From contig NZ_JAFKLZ010000001.1 of assembly GCF_017304615.1 (NCBI RefSeq), forward strand, positions 248,001-312,000: a stretch of DNA of 64,000 nucleotides, in the 5' to 3' direction. The DNA comes from Sphingomonas sp. (lineage in GTDB: Bacteria > Pseudomonadota > Alphaproteobacteria > Sphingomonadales > Sphingomonadaceae). Below, piece after piece: positions 37,474-46,774 of the stretch. The notes beneath the pieces are model-generated. The model searched no databases. It was not told the origin of the DNA and saw only the letters and a list, made by a program, of their open reading frames with translations. Each line of letters opens with the position of its first letter. Positions within the stretch are counted from its first letter, which is position 1. Made by a program: the position numbers and the translations under genes.

Positions 37474-39549
37474 ATGAAGCGTTCCGTTCTCGCCGCCATG
37501 TTGCTCGCCCCCACCGCCGGCGGTGTCGCCGTCTGGCAATCGCCCGCGATTGCGCAAGCTGTCGCTGGAACCAAATCGGGCGTCGAGCGGTCGCTGATCG
37601 ACACCAATGTCAAGCCGGGCGACGACTTCAACGCCTATGCCAATGGCGTGTGGCTGAAGACCGCCGAAATCCCGGCCGACCGCTCTTCGATCGGGGTCGG
37701 GCTCGACGTGTCGAAGGTGGCGGAAGCGCGGACCGCTGACATCATCCAGAACGCCGGGTCGGCCAAGGCCAAGGCCGGCACCGACCTGCAGCGGATCGCC
37801 GATTATTATGCGGCGTACAACGACACCGCGGGGATCGAAGCGCGCGGGACCGCGCCGATCCAGCCGATGCTGGCCAAGATCGCGGCGCTCAAGACCAAGG
37901 CGCAGCTGTCGGCGATGCTCGGTGCCAACCTGCGGTCCGATACCGACCCGTTCAACAACAACAATTATGCCTCGACCAGCAACCTGTTCGGCTTGTTCGT
38001 CGGCGGCGACTTGAACCGCGGGACGGTCAACGTGCCGTACCTGATGCAGGGCGGGCTCGGGCTGCCCGACCGCGATTATTACTTGTCGTCGACCAAGGAC
38101 ATGGCCGAGGTGCGCGAAGGCTATAAGGCCTATGTCGCGAAGCTGTTCTCGCTGGCCGGCATGAGCGACGCGCAGGCCCGCGCCGACCGCGTCTTCGCGC
38201 TCGAGATGAAGATCGCCGAAGCCCAGACCGACATCGTCACCGCGCAGGACGCGCACATGGGCAACAATCCGTGGAAGCGCGCCGACTTCGCCGTCAAGGC
38301 GCCGGGGATCGAGTGGAACGCGTTCTGGACCGCGGCGGGGCTGCCCAGGCAGCAGGACTTCATCAACTGGAACCCGGCCACGACGACGAAGCTCGCCGCG
38401 CTCGTCGCCAGCGAGCCGATGGCGTCGTGGCAGGACTGGCTCGCCTTCCACCAGATCACCCAATATACCTCGGTGCTGCCCAAGGCGTTCGACGCCGCGT
38501 CGTTCGACTTCTACGGCAAGCAGTTGAACGGGACCGCGGCACCACGTCCGCGCGACAAACGGTCGATCAGCGCGGTCAACGGCGCGCTGGGCGTCGAGGT
38601 CGGCAAGATCTACGCCGCGAAATATTTCCCGGCGTCGTCGAAGGCGGCGATCAACACGATGGTCAAGAACATCGTTGCCGCGTTCGACCGCCGTATCGTC
38701 GCGCTCGACTGGATGGCGCCGGCGACCAAGGCGGAGGCGCGCAAGAAGCTCCAGGTGCTGAAGGTCGGGATCGGTTACCCCGACGTCTGGCCGACGCGAC
38801 CCTATTACGCGGTCAGCGCGACCGACCCGCTGGGCAACGCGCAGCGCGCGCGGCTGTCCGAATATCGCTACCAGATCGGCAAGATCGGCAAGACGCCCGA
38901 CCGCGGCGAGTGGTGGATGACGCCGCAGACGGTCAACGCGGTCAATCTGCCGCTGCAGAATGCGCTGAACTTCCCGGCCGCGATCCTGTACACGCCCTAT
39001 TACGACGCGGGGTTCGAGGACGCCGCCAATTACGGCGCGATCGGCGCCGTCATCGGGCACGAGATCAGCCACAGCTTCGACAATCTCGGATCTGATTTCG
39101 ATTCGACCGGCCGCCTGCGCAACTGGTGGACGCCGACCGATCTCGCGCGGTTCGAGGCGTCGGGCAAGGCGCTTGCCGATCAGTATGATAAGTACGAAGT
39201 GCTGCCCGGCCTGTTCGCGAAGGGAGAGCAGGAGCTTGGCGAGAACATCGCCGACACCGCCGGCCTCACCGCCGCGTACGAGGCGTATCACGCGTCGCTC
39301 GGCGGCAAGCCGTCGCCGGTGATCGACGGGCTGACCGGCGACCAGCGCTTTTTCCTCGCCTTCGCGCAGAGCTGGCGGACCAAGATGCGCGAACGCTCGA
39401 TCCGTGCGCGCGTTGCGACCGATGTCCATGCGCTGGCGTTCCTGCGGACGGAAACGGTGCGCAACCTCGACGCCTGGTACGGCGCGTTCGACGTCAAGCC
39501 GGGCGATAAGCGCTATCTGGACCCCAAAGACCGCGTCCATGTCTGGTAA
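37474..39549 (+). CDS. M13 family zinc metallopeptidase (PepO/neprilysin type)
   Basis: Exported peptidase of 691 residues with a signal peptide (MKRSVLAAMLLAPTAGGVAVWQ). The N-terminal M13 domain opens with VKPGDDFNAYANGVWLK. The zinc site HEISH is at residues 529-533 (VIGHEISHSFDNLGSDFD), and the third ligand Glu about residue 590 lies in ENIADTAGLTAAYEAY. A good Shine-Dalgarno site (aggagagg) precedes the ATG at 37474; the frame opens at 37399. It cuts peptides in the periplasm. It interrupts the liu genes on the opposite strand. Confidence 0.95.
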   Translation: MKRSVLAAMLLAPTAGGVAVWQSPAIAQAVAGTKSGVERSLIDTNVKPGDDFNAYANGVWLKTAEIPADRSSIGVGLDVSKVAEARTADIIQNAGSAKAKAGTDLQRIADYYAAYNDTAGIEARGTAPIQPMLAKIAALKTKAQLSAMLGANLRSDTDPFNNNNYASTSNLFGLFVGGDLNRGTVNVPYLMQGGLGLPDRDYYLSSTKDMAEVREGYKAYVAKLFSLAGMSDAQARADRVFALEMKIAEAQTDIVTAQDAHMGNNPWKRADFAVKAPGIEWNAFWTAAGLPRQQDFINWNPATTTKLAALVASEPMASWQDWLAFHQITQYTSVLPKAFDAASFDFYGKQLNGTAAPRPRDKRSISAVNGALGVEVGKIYAAKYFPASSKAAINTMVKNIVAAFDRRIVALDWMAPATKAEARKKLQVLKVGIGYPDVWPTRPYYAVSATDPLGNAQRARLSEYRYQIGKIGKTPDRGEWWMTPQTVNAVNLPLQNALNFPAAILYTPYYDAGFEDAANYGAIGAVIGHEISHSFDNLGSDFDSTGRLRNWWTPTDLARFEASGKALADQYDKYEVLPGLFAKGEQELGENIADTAGLTAAYEAYHASLGGKPSPVIDGLTGDQRFFLAFAQSWRTKMRERSIRARVATDVHALAFLRTETVRNLDAWYGAFDVKPGDKRYLDPKDRVHVW

Positions 39550-39570
39550 GCGGGCAACCCCGCGCGTGGT

Positions 39571-40110
39571 CTAGCTGCGCGCGGGGAACAGCCGCGGATT
39601 GCGCAACAGAGCCGCCGAGACGAGGGCGACGAGCAGGCCGACCGGCCCGACTTCCATGAAGGTCATCGGTATGCGGATCAGCGGGTTGGCGTACATTGTG
39701 CGCATGCCGTCGAACTCGGCGGTCATTTTGGCGATCTGTTCGGCGCTCTTGCCGCTCGCGTGTGCGTCGCGCAGCATCTTGGCGATATAATCGTCCATGA
39801 AGCGATAATGCGTGATTGCGAGATATGCTTCCCAGACCAGCACGTAACCGATGCAACCGATCAAGGCGATCAACAGCCCCAGGCCGAGCGCGTGCGAGAA
39901 TTTGATCACGCCGCCACCTTCGACGTCGCGATAACGCTTCACCCCGACGAACACGAAGCTCATCGCGACCAGCATGACCGAATAGCCGAACGTCAATGTC
40001 GCGACGAACGCGACGCGTTCGTGCAGCGTACCGATGACGGCGATGAAGGCGGCGAGGACGGCGGCGGACAGGCCACCGTAGATCAACGAATACCGGAGCG
40101 TCTGGTTCAT
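39571..40110 (-). CDS. DUF4199-type membrane protein
   Basis: 179-residue inner-membrane protein with about four hydrophobic helices (near residues 5-27, 33-53, 68-92 and the C-terminus) and a soluble loop rich in Lys/Met/Asp (AKMLRDAHASGKSAEQIAKM). This layout matches the DUF4199 family. It lies downstream of a membrane-anchored LuxR-type regulator; such pairs recur in Alphaproteobacteria. The role is unknown. A frame extends upstream to 40164, but the ATG at 40110 is the natural start. Confidence 0.78.
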   Translation of the reverse strand: MNQTLRYSLIYGGLSAAVLAAFIAVIGTLHERVAFVATLTFGYSVMLVAMSFVFVGVKRYRDVEGGGVIKFSHALGLGLLIALIGCIGYVLVWEAYLAITHYRFMDDYIAKMLRDAHASGKSAEQIAKMTAEFDGMRTMYANPLIRIPMTFMEVGPVGLLVALVSAALLRNPRLFPARS

Positions 40111-40203
40111 GGCATTCCCCTGCGACTGGACGGCGCAATCATCGCCGCCCGCCAGCCAACGCACTATCGCCCGAACGGGTGATTTACGCGAATCGCGCGC
40201 TCG

Positions 40204-40617
40204 TCATTCGATCAGCGACAGGAAGCGCGCCTTCTCGATCGCCTTGACCCGGCGGTCGACCTCCAGCTTGGCGAACAGGCTGGCGAGGTGGGACTTGATC
40301 GTGTTGGGCGACACGCCGAGCGCCTTCGCCAGTTCCTCGTTGGTCCGGCCCGAAGCGAGCAGGCCGAGCACCTGACACTCGCGGCGGGTCAGGCCGAGCG
40401 ACGCGACCGCCGCTTCGTTGCGCGCGAACGGCGCGGCGGGCTTTCTGGCGGTCAGGCGATGACCTACCCATAGGCCCAGCGCAGTGAACCCGAGCGCGAT
40501 AAGTCCGACATAGAGATCGGTCGAAATCTCGGAAGCGGCGTAACGGAACTTGAGTTGCTCAAGAGCGACCGCGGCGGACGCCAGGCCCAAGCCGTAAAGC
40601 AGGACAGTGCGCCACAT
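40204..40617 (-). CDS. Membrane-anchored LuxR-type HTH regulator
   Basis: 137-residue protein with two N-terminal hydrophobic helices (VLLYGLGLASAAVALEQL and LYVGLIALGFTALGLWVG) and a C-terminal LuxR/GerE helix-turn-helix (LTRRECQVLGLLASGRTNEE, then IKSHLASLFAKLEV). No receiver domain is present, so the signal would reach the DNA-binding domain through the membrane part. It is 93 bases upstream of the DUF4199 gene and probably works with it. Confidence 0.85.
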   Translation of the reverse strand: MWRTVLLYGLGLASAAVALEQLKFRYAASEISTDLYVGLIALGFTALGLWVGHRLTARKPAAPFARNEAAVASLGLTRRECQVLGLLASGRTNEELAKALGVSPNTIKSHLASLFAKLEVDRRVKAIEKARFLSLIE

Positions 40618-40634
40618 TGCGGTCGCCGCCTCGC

Positions 40635-41306
40635 CTATCGGTCTTTTGGCGCTAACATCGTGGGCAGCGGTTTAGCCCGCACGCCCCGTTTGTCCCGCAG
40701 CCGATATTTGCTCTGATATTCGCGCCGCTGTTTGGCGACTTCATATAGAACGATGCCAGACGACGTGCCGAGGTTGAGGCTCTCGATCATGCCGAACATC
40801 GGGATGCAAACGCACATCTCGCTTCGCGCGACCGCACGATCACTTATCCCGACGGCTTCGCTGCCGAACCAGACTGCCAGCTTCGTGAACTCGGTATAAT
40901 CGCCCTCATGAAGGAAGATGCTCCTCTTTCCTTTCACGTGAGGCGAAGTGACGATGGATTTGAAGTTCTTAAATTCCAGATGATCGAAACACGCATCGGT
41001 GCTGTCGAAACGCTTCACGAAACTCCATTTGACAGCTGAAACCGAAGTTTTGCTCAGGGATTTACGCTCGCGCATGTCTTGCCAGTCGTCGGGCAGCGAG
41101 TGTCTTTCATCGACCACGTACACTTTCTCGATCCCCAACGCGTTGACGTTGCGGATCACGGTGCCGATGTTTCGGATGTCGGAAGGGTTCTCGATGACCG
41201 CGATCAAGTTTTTGCACCGGAACTGCTTGATCGCATCGGCCCGGCGTCGCGCCGAACTTTTCTCAACCGGGAGACTTGCTCCGTCAATCGAGTCAATCTC
41301 GCTCAT
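40635..41306 (-). CDS. TrmH/SpoU family RNA methyltransferase
   Basis: 223-residue SPOUT-class 2'-O-methyltransferase. The family motifs are visible: [20 protein letters not shown] (motif 1), [14 protein letters not shown] (motif 2) and [20 protein letters not shown] (motif 3, SAM knot). The target is probably tRNA, as for TrmH, but is not certain. Its ATG overlaps the isovaleryl-CoA dehydrogenase stop by 4 bases. Codon use is visibly more AT-rich than that of both neighbours, which suggests it was inserted into this operon. Confidence 0.9.
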   Translation of the reverse strand: MSEIDSIDGASLPVEKSSARRRADAIKQFRCKNLIAVIENPSDIRNIGTVIRNVNALGIEKVYVVDERHSLPDDWQDMRERKSLSKTSVSAVKWSFVKRFDSTDACFDHLEFKNFKSIVTSPHVKGKRSIFLHEGDYTEFTKLAVWFGSEAVGISDRAVARSEMCVCIPMFGMIESLNLGTSSGIVLYEVAKQRREYQSKYRLRDKRGVRAKPLPTMLAPKDR

Positions 41307-42457
41307 TGCCCCGCCCCGATCAATTCGCGCCCGATCAGCATGCGGCGGATCTCGTTTGTCCCCGCGCCGATGTCGAGCAGCTTGGCGTCGCGCCAATAGC
41401 GTTCGACCGGCCAGTCCTTGGTATAGCCGGCGCCGCCCAGCGCCTGGATCGCTTCGCCCGCGACCTTCACCGCGCTCTCGCTCGCGAGCAGGATCGCGCC
41501 AGCCGCGTCGAATCGTGTCGTCAGCCCGGCGTCGCAATTCTTCGCCACGGCATAGACATACGCCCGCGCCGAATTGAGCGCGACGTACATGTCGGCGACC
41601 TTGGCCTGCATCAGCTGGAACTGGCCGATCGCCTTGCCGAACTGCTTGCGTTCGCGGACGTACGGCACGACCACGTCGAGGCAGGCCTGCATAATGCCGA
41701 GCTGGATGCCGGCGAGCACGGTGCGCTCGTAGTCGAGCCCCGACATCAGCACGCCGACCCCGCCGTTGAGCGGGCCCATCACATTTTCCTCGGGCACTTC
41801 GCAATCGTCGAACACCAGTTCGGCGGTCGGAGAGCCGCGCATCCCGACCTTGTCGATCTTCTGCCCGATCGAGAAACCGGGCATGTCCTTTTCGATCAGG
41901 AACGTCGTGATGCCGCGCGATCCCTCGCCGGTCTTGGCGTAGACCACGAGCGTGTCGGCATAGGCCGCGTTGGTGATCCAGAACTTGGTGCCGTTGAGGA
42001 CGTAGCCCCCCTGAACCGGCTCGGCCTTGAGCTTCATCGATACGACGTCGGACCCGGCGCCGGCTTCCGACATGGCCAGGCTGCCGACATGCTCGCCGGA
42101 GATCAGCTTGGGGAGATACTTCGCCTTCTGCTCAGGCGACGCCCAGCGGCGGATCTGGTTGACGCACAGGTTCGAATGCGCGCCGTAGCTGAGTCCGATC
42201 GAGGCGCTGGCGCGCGACACTTCCTCGCACGCGACGACATGCTCGAGATAGCCGAGGCCGAGCCCGCCATCCTCCTCCGGCACAGTGATGCCGTGCAGGC
42301 CGAGTTCGCCCATCTCCGGCCACAGGTCGCGCGGGAACCAGTCCTCGTGATCGATCTTCGCGGCGAGCGGCGCGATGCGGTCGGCGGCGAAACGCCGCGT
42401 CGTGTCGCGGATCATATCGGCATTCTCGCCGAGGCCGAAATCGAGGGTCGCGTCCAT
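41303..42457 (-). CDS. liuA: Isovaleryl-CoA dehydrogenase
   Basis: FAD-dependent acyl-CoA dehydrogenase of 384 residues that oxidises isovaleryl-CoA to 3-methylcrotonyl-CoA, the substrate of the MCC enzyme encoded nearby. The pattern [17 protein letters not shown], characteristic of this member, and the substrate/FAD motifs [17 protein letters not shown] and [20 protein letters not shown] are present. The start at 42457 ([15 protein letters not shown]) is preferred over 42472. It is separated from liuB by the M13, DUF4199, LuxR and TrmH genes. Confidence 0.93.
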   Translation of the reverse strand: MDATLDFGLGENADMIRDTTRRFAADRIAPLAAKIDHEDWFPRDLWPEMGELGLHGITVPEEDGGLGLGYLEHVVACEEVSRASASIGLSYGAHSNLCVNQIRRWASPEQKAKYLPKLISGEHVGSLAMSEAGAGSDVVSMKLKAEPVQGGYVLNGTKFWITNAAYADTLVVYAKTGEGSRGITTFLIEKDMPGFSIGQKIDKVGMRGSPTAELVFDDCEVPEENVMGPLNGGVGVLMSGLDYERTVLAGIQLGIMQACLDVVVPYVRERKQFGKAIGQFQLMQAKVADMYVALNSARAYVYAVAKNCDAGLTTRFDAAGAILLASESAVKVAGEAIQALGGAGYTKDWPVERYWRDAKLLDIGAGTNEIRRMLIGRELIGAGQ

Positions 42458-42474
42458 TATCGGTAGCTCCAAAC

Positions 42475-42560
42475 CGTTCGCCCTGAGCTTGTCGAAGGGC
42501 TGTGTTTTCTATCTAACCCTGTGCAGAAAGTGCAGGCCTTCGACAAGCTCAGGCCGAACG
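42475..42560. repeat. Inverted repeat of the CCTTCGACAAGCTCAG type in a divergent promoter region
   Basis: Arms cgttcgccctgagcttgtcg and cgacaagctcaggccgaacg are separated by about 45 bases. It fills most of the 114 bases between the liuA start and the permease start. This element type is widespread in sphingomonad genomes. Confidence 0.85.
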
Positions 42561-42571
42561 GGAGGGTTTGC

Positions 42572-44020
42572 ATGTCGGGTCTTTTTCGCCGCAAGTTGAT
42601 CACCGAGCAGCCGCCCGAGCATCAACTCGCGCGGACGCTGAGCTGGCCGCACCTCGTCGCCTTGGGCGTCGGCGCGATCGTGGGCACCGGCATCCTGACG
42701 CTGATCGGGGTCGGCGCGGATCGGGCGGGGCCGGCAGTGCTGGTCAGTTTCGTCGTGGCGGGCGCGATCTGTGCGTGCGCGGCGCTGTGCTATGCCGAAA
42801 TGGCGACGATGATCCCGGCGTCGGGCAGTGCCTATACCTACAGCTATGCGACGTTGGGCGAGGTGATCGCCTGGGTGGTCGGTTGGTCGCTGATCCTCGA
42901 ATATTCGCTGGTGGTGTCCGCAGTCGCGGTTGGCTGGTCCGGCTACGCGGTCGGCTTCCTCCATGGAATAGGCATCGATCTGCCAGCGTATCTGGCGCAC
43001 GGCCCTGCGCTTGCCGGGGCGAAATGCACCGGCACGACGAGCGCCGCCAGCTTCGGGATCAATTTGCCCGCGGTGTTGATCATTGCCGTGGTGGCGGGAC
43101 TGCTAAGCTTGGGAACGCGTGAAAGCGCGCGCGTCAATACGCTGCTCGTCGTCATCAAGATCGTCACGCTGGCGCTGTTTGTCGCGGTGGCACTGCCGCA
43201 TTTCGACGCGGCCAACCTGAACCCCTTCGCGCCTTACGGTTATGCCAGTGGCGCCACAAAGTGCGATCCTATCGGCGGCAGTTGGGTAAAACTCGGCGTG
43301 ATGCCGGCGGCGGCGATCATCTTCTTCGCGTTTTATGGCTTCGATGCGATCTCGACCGCGGCGGAGGAAGCGAAAAACCCCGATCGGGATTTGGCGATCG
43401 GGATCGTCGGATCGATGATACTCTGTACCGCCATCTACATCGTCGTTGCCGCCGCCGCATTGGGCGCCCTGCATTTCACCAAATTCGCCAGTAGTACCGA
43501 GCCCTTGGCGCTGATTCTGCGCGAGGTCGGACAGGGGAAGGTCGCGACCATCGTCGCGGCTGCGGCGGTGATTGCTCTCCCGACGGTGATCCTTGGCTTC
43601 CTATATGGGCAGAGCCGAATCTTTCTGGTGATGGCCCGCGATGGCTTCCTGCCGGCGGGTCTTGCGAAGATATCGCGCCGCGGTACGCCAGTGCGGATCA
43701 CGGCGGTGACGGCGGTTTTGGTGTCCATTCTTGCCGCGCTCGTCCCGCTCGACGTCATCGCCAGCCTGGCCAATGCCGGGACGATCTGTGCCTTCATCGC
43801 CGTGGCCGTGTGCGTATTGGTACTGCGGTGGCGGGAGCCCGAGGGACGGCGGCCGTTCCGGACGCCGCTCGCATGGCTGGTGGCGCCGGGCGCGATTTTG
43901 GGCTGCCTCTATCTTTTTACCAGCCTGCAGAGCATCACGCAGATCTCGTTCTTCGTGTGGAACGCGATCGGGCTGGCGATCTACATACTCTACGCGCGCC
44001 GCCGGTCGCTAGTCGCGTAA
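42572..44020 (+). CDS. APC family amino acid permease
   Basis: Inner-membrane transporter of 482 residues with about 12 hydrophobic helices. The first has the APC unwound segment GVGAIVGTGILTLIG, and a later one has FYGFDAISTAAEEAKNPDRD, typical of the cationic amino acid transporter subgroup (YhdG/CAT-like). Position next to the leucine catabolic genes makes amino acid uptake for that pathway plausible. The ATG at 42572 follows gggaggg, which is partly made by the end of the repeat. It overlaps the convergent DUF2236 gene by 12 bases. Confidence 0.92.
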   Translation: MSGLFRRKLITEQPPEHQLARTLSWPHLVALGVGAIVGTGILTLIGVGADRAGPAVLVSFVVAGAICACAALCYAEMATMIPASGSAYTYSYATLGEVIAWVVGWSLILEYSLVVSAVAVGWSGYAVGFLHGIGIDLPAYLAHGPALAGAKCTGTTSAASFGINLPAVLIIAVVAGLLSLGTRESARVNTLLVVIKIVTLALFVAVALPHFDAANLNPFAPYGYASGATKCDPIGGSWVKLGVMPAAAIIFFAFYGFDAISTAAEEAKNPDRDLAIGIVGSMILCTAIYIVVAAAALGALHFTKFASSTEPLALILREVGQGKVATIVAAAAVIALPTVILGFLYGQSRIFLVMARDGFLPAGLAKISRRGTPVRITAVTAVLVSILAALVPLDVIASLANAGTICAFIAVAVCVLVLRWREPEGRRPFRTPLAWLVAPGAILGCLYLFTSLQSITQISFFVWNAIGLAIYILYARRRSLVA

Positions 44021-44836
44021 CGCCCAACGCACCGTCTCGGCGATCCCGCGCGTGCCGAGACGGATCGCGGGCTTGCTCAGCGTCGGCGTCGGAAGGCCAT
44101 GCATCCGCCGCGCCCAGTCGGGCAGCAACTCGATCGCGGCGTTCATCGTCAGCGCCTGGAACGGCACCAGCGCGAGACTCGGCGCGCGCTGGTGGAGCAA
44201 CAGGTTGAGCACCTCGCGGCTCCGCTCGTCCGACTTCAATTCGGGCAGGAAATCGGCGATCAGCGCCTCGGCCTCGGCGCGGCTCCTGGGCACGGGAGCC
44301 GCGCCTAGCAACTCGCCGATCACCGCGATCTCGGCGAAATATCGGTCCTGGTCGGCCAAGCTCATCCCGGGCTCGCCGTAGCGTATCCAGCCGGCGAGAA
44401 AGCTCGTCGCCTCCGCCACGTGCACCCAGGCGAGCAGCCGTGGATCGTTCGCCGAATAGGGCGTCCCGTCGGGCAATGTCCCCGACACCTTGTCATGGAT
44501 GTGCCGCACGCGCTCGATCTGCGCCTCGGCCGAGCTTCGCGTTTCGAACGTCGTTTGCGCGATGAAGCGCGCGGTGCCGCGCAGCCGGGCGTTCATGTCC
44601 TCGCGGAACCCCGAATGGTCCCACACCCCGGCCAGCACCTTGGGATGCAGCATTTGGAGCATCAACGCGGCGATCCCGCCGACCATCATCCCCGTCACAT
44701 CGATATGCACGCGCCAACTCACCGAATCGGGCGCGAACAGACCGCTGCCGTCGCGCGCCAGCTCGATCCGCGGGCTGGCCGGATCGGACAGCAGCCCGCG
44801 AATCCGTCGGGCGATGGCGGAACGAATGCCTAGCAT
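44009..44836 (-). CDS. Oxygenase MpaB-like family protein (DUF2236)
   Basis: 275-residue protein with the DUF2236 pattern: RVHIDVTGMMVGGIAALMLQ, HPKVLAGVWDHSGFREDMN, RLRGTARFIAQTTF and LAWVHVAEATSFLAGWIRYG. The conserved His and Arg residues are those of latex-clearing protein/MpaB relatives, which bind haem b. The substrate is unknown. It is single and convergent with the permease gene. Confidence 0.87.
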   Translation of the reverse strand: MLGIRSAIARRIRGLLSDPASPRIELARDGSGLFAPDSVSWRVHIDVTGMMVGGIAALMLQMLHPKVLAGVWDHSGFREDMNARLRGTARFIAQTTFETRSSAEAQIERVRHIHDKVSGTLPDGTPYSANDPRLLAWVHVAEATSFLAGWIRYGEPGMSLADQDRYFAEIAVIGELLGAAPVPRSRAEAEALIADFLPELKSDERSREVLNLLLHQRAPSLALVPFQALTMNAAIELLPDWARRMHGLPTPTLSKPAIRLGTRGIAETVRWALRD

Positions 44837-44875
44837 CGCCCGACGATAGGGAGATGCGCTCCCAAGGGCGAGGGG

Positions 44876-45292
44876 TCAGACGGCGGTGGCGAGCAGAGGA
44901 TAGACGTCGCGCCGCTCCATCGCGAGCAGAGCCTTAACCTGAGCCGCCATCGCGCGCGTCGCATCGCGATAGCCGTCCCAATCGGCGGCGATGTCGGCGC
45001 TGCTCCAATCCCCGATGTGGCGATTGGAGGCCGCGAATATGTCGCCGATCCGTTGGCGGAGCTGGCGTGCCGCCGCGCCGTGGGCGGGGGTCGGACCAGC
45101 GGCTAAGAGCGGGCACAGCTTGCCGTCGATAAAGTTGAGCCGCACGCGCGCGTGTCGCGCCAACGCCGTCCGGCGCTTGCCGAGGTCAACCAAATCGGGT
45201 TCGTCGGAACGCAGCGCCGCTTCGAGCGCGTGGAGTGCGGCGGAGAATTGCTGATTGATCTCGTCGAGTTCGGTGGCGAGCGCCAAAGTCAT
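44876..45292 (-). CDS. Hypothetical helical protein
   Basis: 138-residue, almost wholly alpha-helical protein (DEINQQFSAALHALEAALRS, ARQLRQRIGDIFAASNRHIG, TRAMAAQVKALLAMERRDVY). The spacing of helices and the His residues (HALE, HGAAAR, NRHIG) recall a four-helix bundle such as a hemerythrin-like domain, but the diiron HxxxE motifs are not clear. It is probably a single gene; the accessory segment begins upstream of its start. Confidence 0.65.
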   Translation of the reverse strand: MTLALATELDEINQQFSAALHALEAALRSDEPDLVDLGKRRTALARHARVRLNFIDGKLCPLLAAGPTPAHGAAARQLRQRIGDIFAASNRHIGDWSSADIAADWDGYRDATRAMAAQVKALLAMERRDVYPLLATAV

Positions 45293-45595
45293 CGAATCAC
45301 CTTCGCATTCCGGCGACAGCTGGAATGGCTCACAATTGAATTGTCCGAATCCCGCTCCTGCGGAAGCACCGTCGCTATCGCTCTCCGGCGAATGGTGACC
45401 CCTACGGGAGGGGGTGGCGGGTTGACGCTACGAGGGAGAATAGCCTGGGAGGGTCCGACGCGCAAACGCGTTTTGGACCACCCGTTTGTATCACTTTGAA
45501 GAGAAATTCGAGGGCGCCTTTCGGCTGAACCGGAAGGTGAAATGAACTGCGCTTCGCGCCTCAGCCAGCGACGACGCGCTGACCCTGGAATCTCA
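45293..45595. other. Gene-poor boundary with a tRNA 3'-end fragment
   Basis: About 300 bases without a convincing gene. At 45393-45409 the plus strand reads tggtgacccctacggga. On the minus strand this is the last 17 bases of a tRNA: T-arm end, acceptor strand, discriminator A and CCA. No other tRNA parts surround it, so it looks like an attachment-site remnant left by site-specific integration. A small hairpin cgcg-caaa-cgcg followed by tttt lies at about 45459-45474. Confidence 0.5.
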
Positions 45596-46126
45596 ATGAC
45601 TGACCACAATGACATGATTAACGTGCCTGCTACCGAAGTGGGTGCGGCAACACTCGCCTTCGCTAGGAAGGCGGGCTGGACGATAGACCGCAGCGTCACG
45701 TTCGCGCTCCCGCCCGAGCACTGGGCTTTCCACTATGTCCCGGCGGCCGAATTGCTGTTGCTACCCGTGGCTGGCTCGCACGCCAAGGCTTTCGAGCCGA
45801 CTGCCAGCGCCGTTCGCCAAGCGCGCAGCGATGCCATTATCGTCAGCCTCGGCCATGCGGCATCCGGCGAGCGACAGGTCTTCGCCTCGATATGCATTTG
45901 GTCGAGCATCGGTGTCGTCCGTTACGGGCCGCATCTGCCGTGGCTAAGTACGAGCGGAGATTTGTGGCTCGTGCCCGATCCTCGCGCGCGCGTCGACGAG
46001 GAGCCGTCGTTCCTGCTCACCACCGACCGGCTCGTGCCGAAAACGCTCCCTGCCACCAATGATCTCGATCGGCGGCGCGGCCTTGTCGCGGCGCGACAGT
46101 TCTTCAACGCCGAGATGGAGGGCTGA
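45596..46126 (+). CDS. Hypothetical protein
   Basis: 176-residue soluble protein. The start is uncertain: the ATG at 45542 has a better ribosome site (ggaagg) but adds an Arg-rich stretch unlike the rest, while the ATG at 45596 begins MTDHNDMINVPATEVGAATL. Beta-strand-like segments (HYVPAAELLLLPV, DAIIVSLGHA) are seen, but no known family. It is 2 bases before the next gene, so the pair is an operon ended by the terminator at 46775. Confidence 0.65.
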   Translation: MTDHNDMINVPATEVGAATLAFARKAGWTIDRSVTFALPPEHWAFHYVPAAELLLLPVAGSHAKAFEPTASAVRQARSDAIIVSLGHAASGERQVFASICIWSSIGVVRYGPHLPWLSTSGDLWLVPDPRARVDEEPSFLLTTDRLVPKTLPATNDLDRRRGLVAARQFFNAEMEG

Positions 46127-46128
46127 CC

Positions 46129-46752
46129 ATGTCGAAGTGGATCAGTCCGGGCGAAGCCGCCGACATGGTATATGACGACCCTGCCAAGCTGGGCGGTGAT
46201 ACCGATTTCAAATTCGCCATTTATTGGGCGCGCGGCAGGGATGGCGCGACCAACAGAGTCTCGGACCTGGCGCGAGCCAAGCTCCAGCCGCGACGGCCAA
46301 CCGATGAGGAGGTTGCAGCAGCAGGTTCGGAATGGGCGATCACCGCTCACGACCACCGTATCGTCCTAGCGCCACGCACGGCAGATGTGCCTAGTCCCCG
46401 CCGGCTGTTTGAGGATTACGACGCCGATATGGCGCCGGGTCAGAACATCACCGCAATCGTGCAGACGCTCGTGTTTCCAAAGGATCGCACGATCCATGAC
46501 CAGATGGACATGACCCTGGCTTATGCCCTGACGTTTCTTCGACCGAAGCAACTGTCGTCGATGATCGTTCAGCATCGGGCTGGCGGTAGCCGCTCCGCAC
46601 GCCTTCCTCATACCCATATCGTGACGCTGACGGCCACGGCGGATGCAGCGGGGTATTCGGAGGAACATGCGATGTTCGCGGATGCACCCGCTGAGATGCA
46701 CCGCCAGTTCGAGGCAGACTGGCGGCGCTTCGTTAAGGCCTATCCGGCCTAA
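46129..46752 (+). CDS. Hypothetical protein
   Basis: 207-residue soluble protein without signal peptide or membrane segment. Its C-terminal half contains LPHTHIVTLTATADA, and the end is acidic and aromatic (EMHRQFEADWRRFVKAYP). The family is unknown. It is coupled to the gene at 45596 by a 2-base gap and followed by a strong terminator. The lack of homology cues and its setting mark it as accessory. Confidence 0.65.
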   Translation: MSKWISPGEAADMVYDDPAKLGGDTDFKFAIYWARGRDGATNRVSDLARAKLQPRRPTDEEVAAAGSEWAITAHDHRIVLAPRTADVPSPRRLFEDYDADMAPGQNITAIVQTLVFPKDRTIHDQMDMTLAYALTFLRPKQLSSMIVQHRAGGSRSARLPHTHIVTLTATADAAGYSEEHAMFADAPAEMHRQFEADWRRFVKAYPA

Positions 46753-46774
46753 GCACTAAAAATGCAGATGTGCG

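Noticed and set aside
37456-39540. A 694-codon minus-strand frame opposite the M13 protease
   Set aside because: Antisense shadow of a gene with an intact HEISH and ENIADTAG motif pair.
45340-45380. Sequence tccgaatcccgctcctgcgg resembling a tRNA T-arm on the plus strand
   Set aside because: No acceptor, anticodon or D-arm partner can be built around it, so no tRNA is called.
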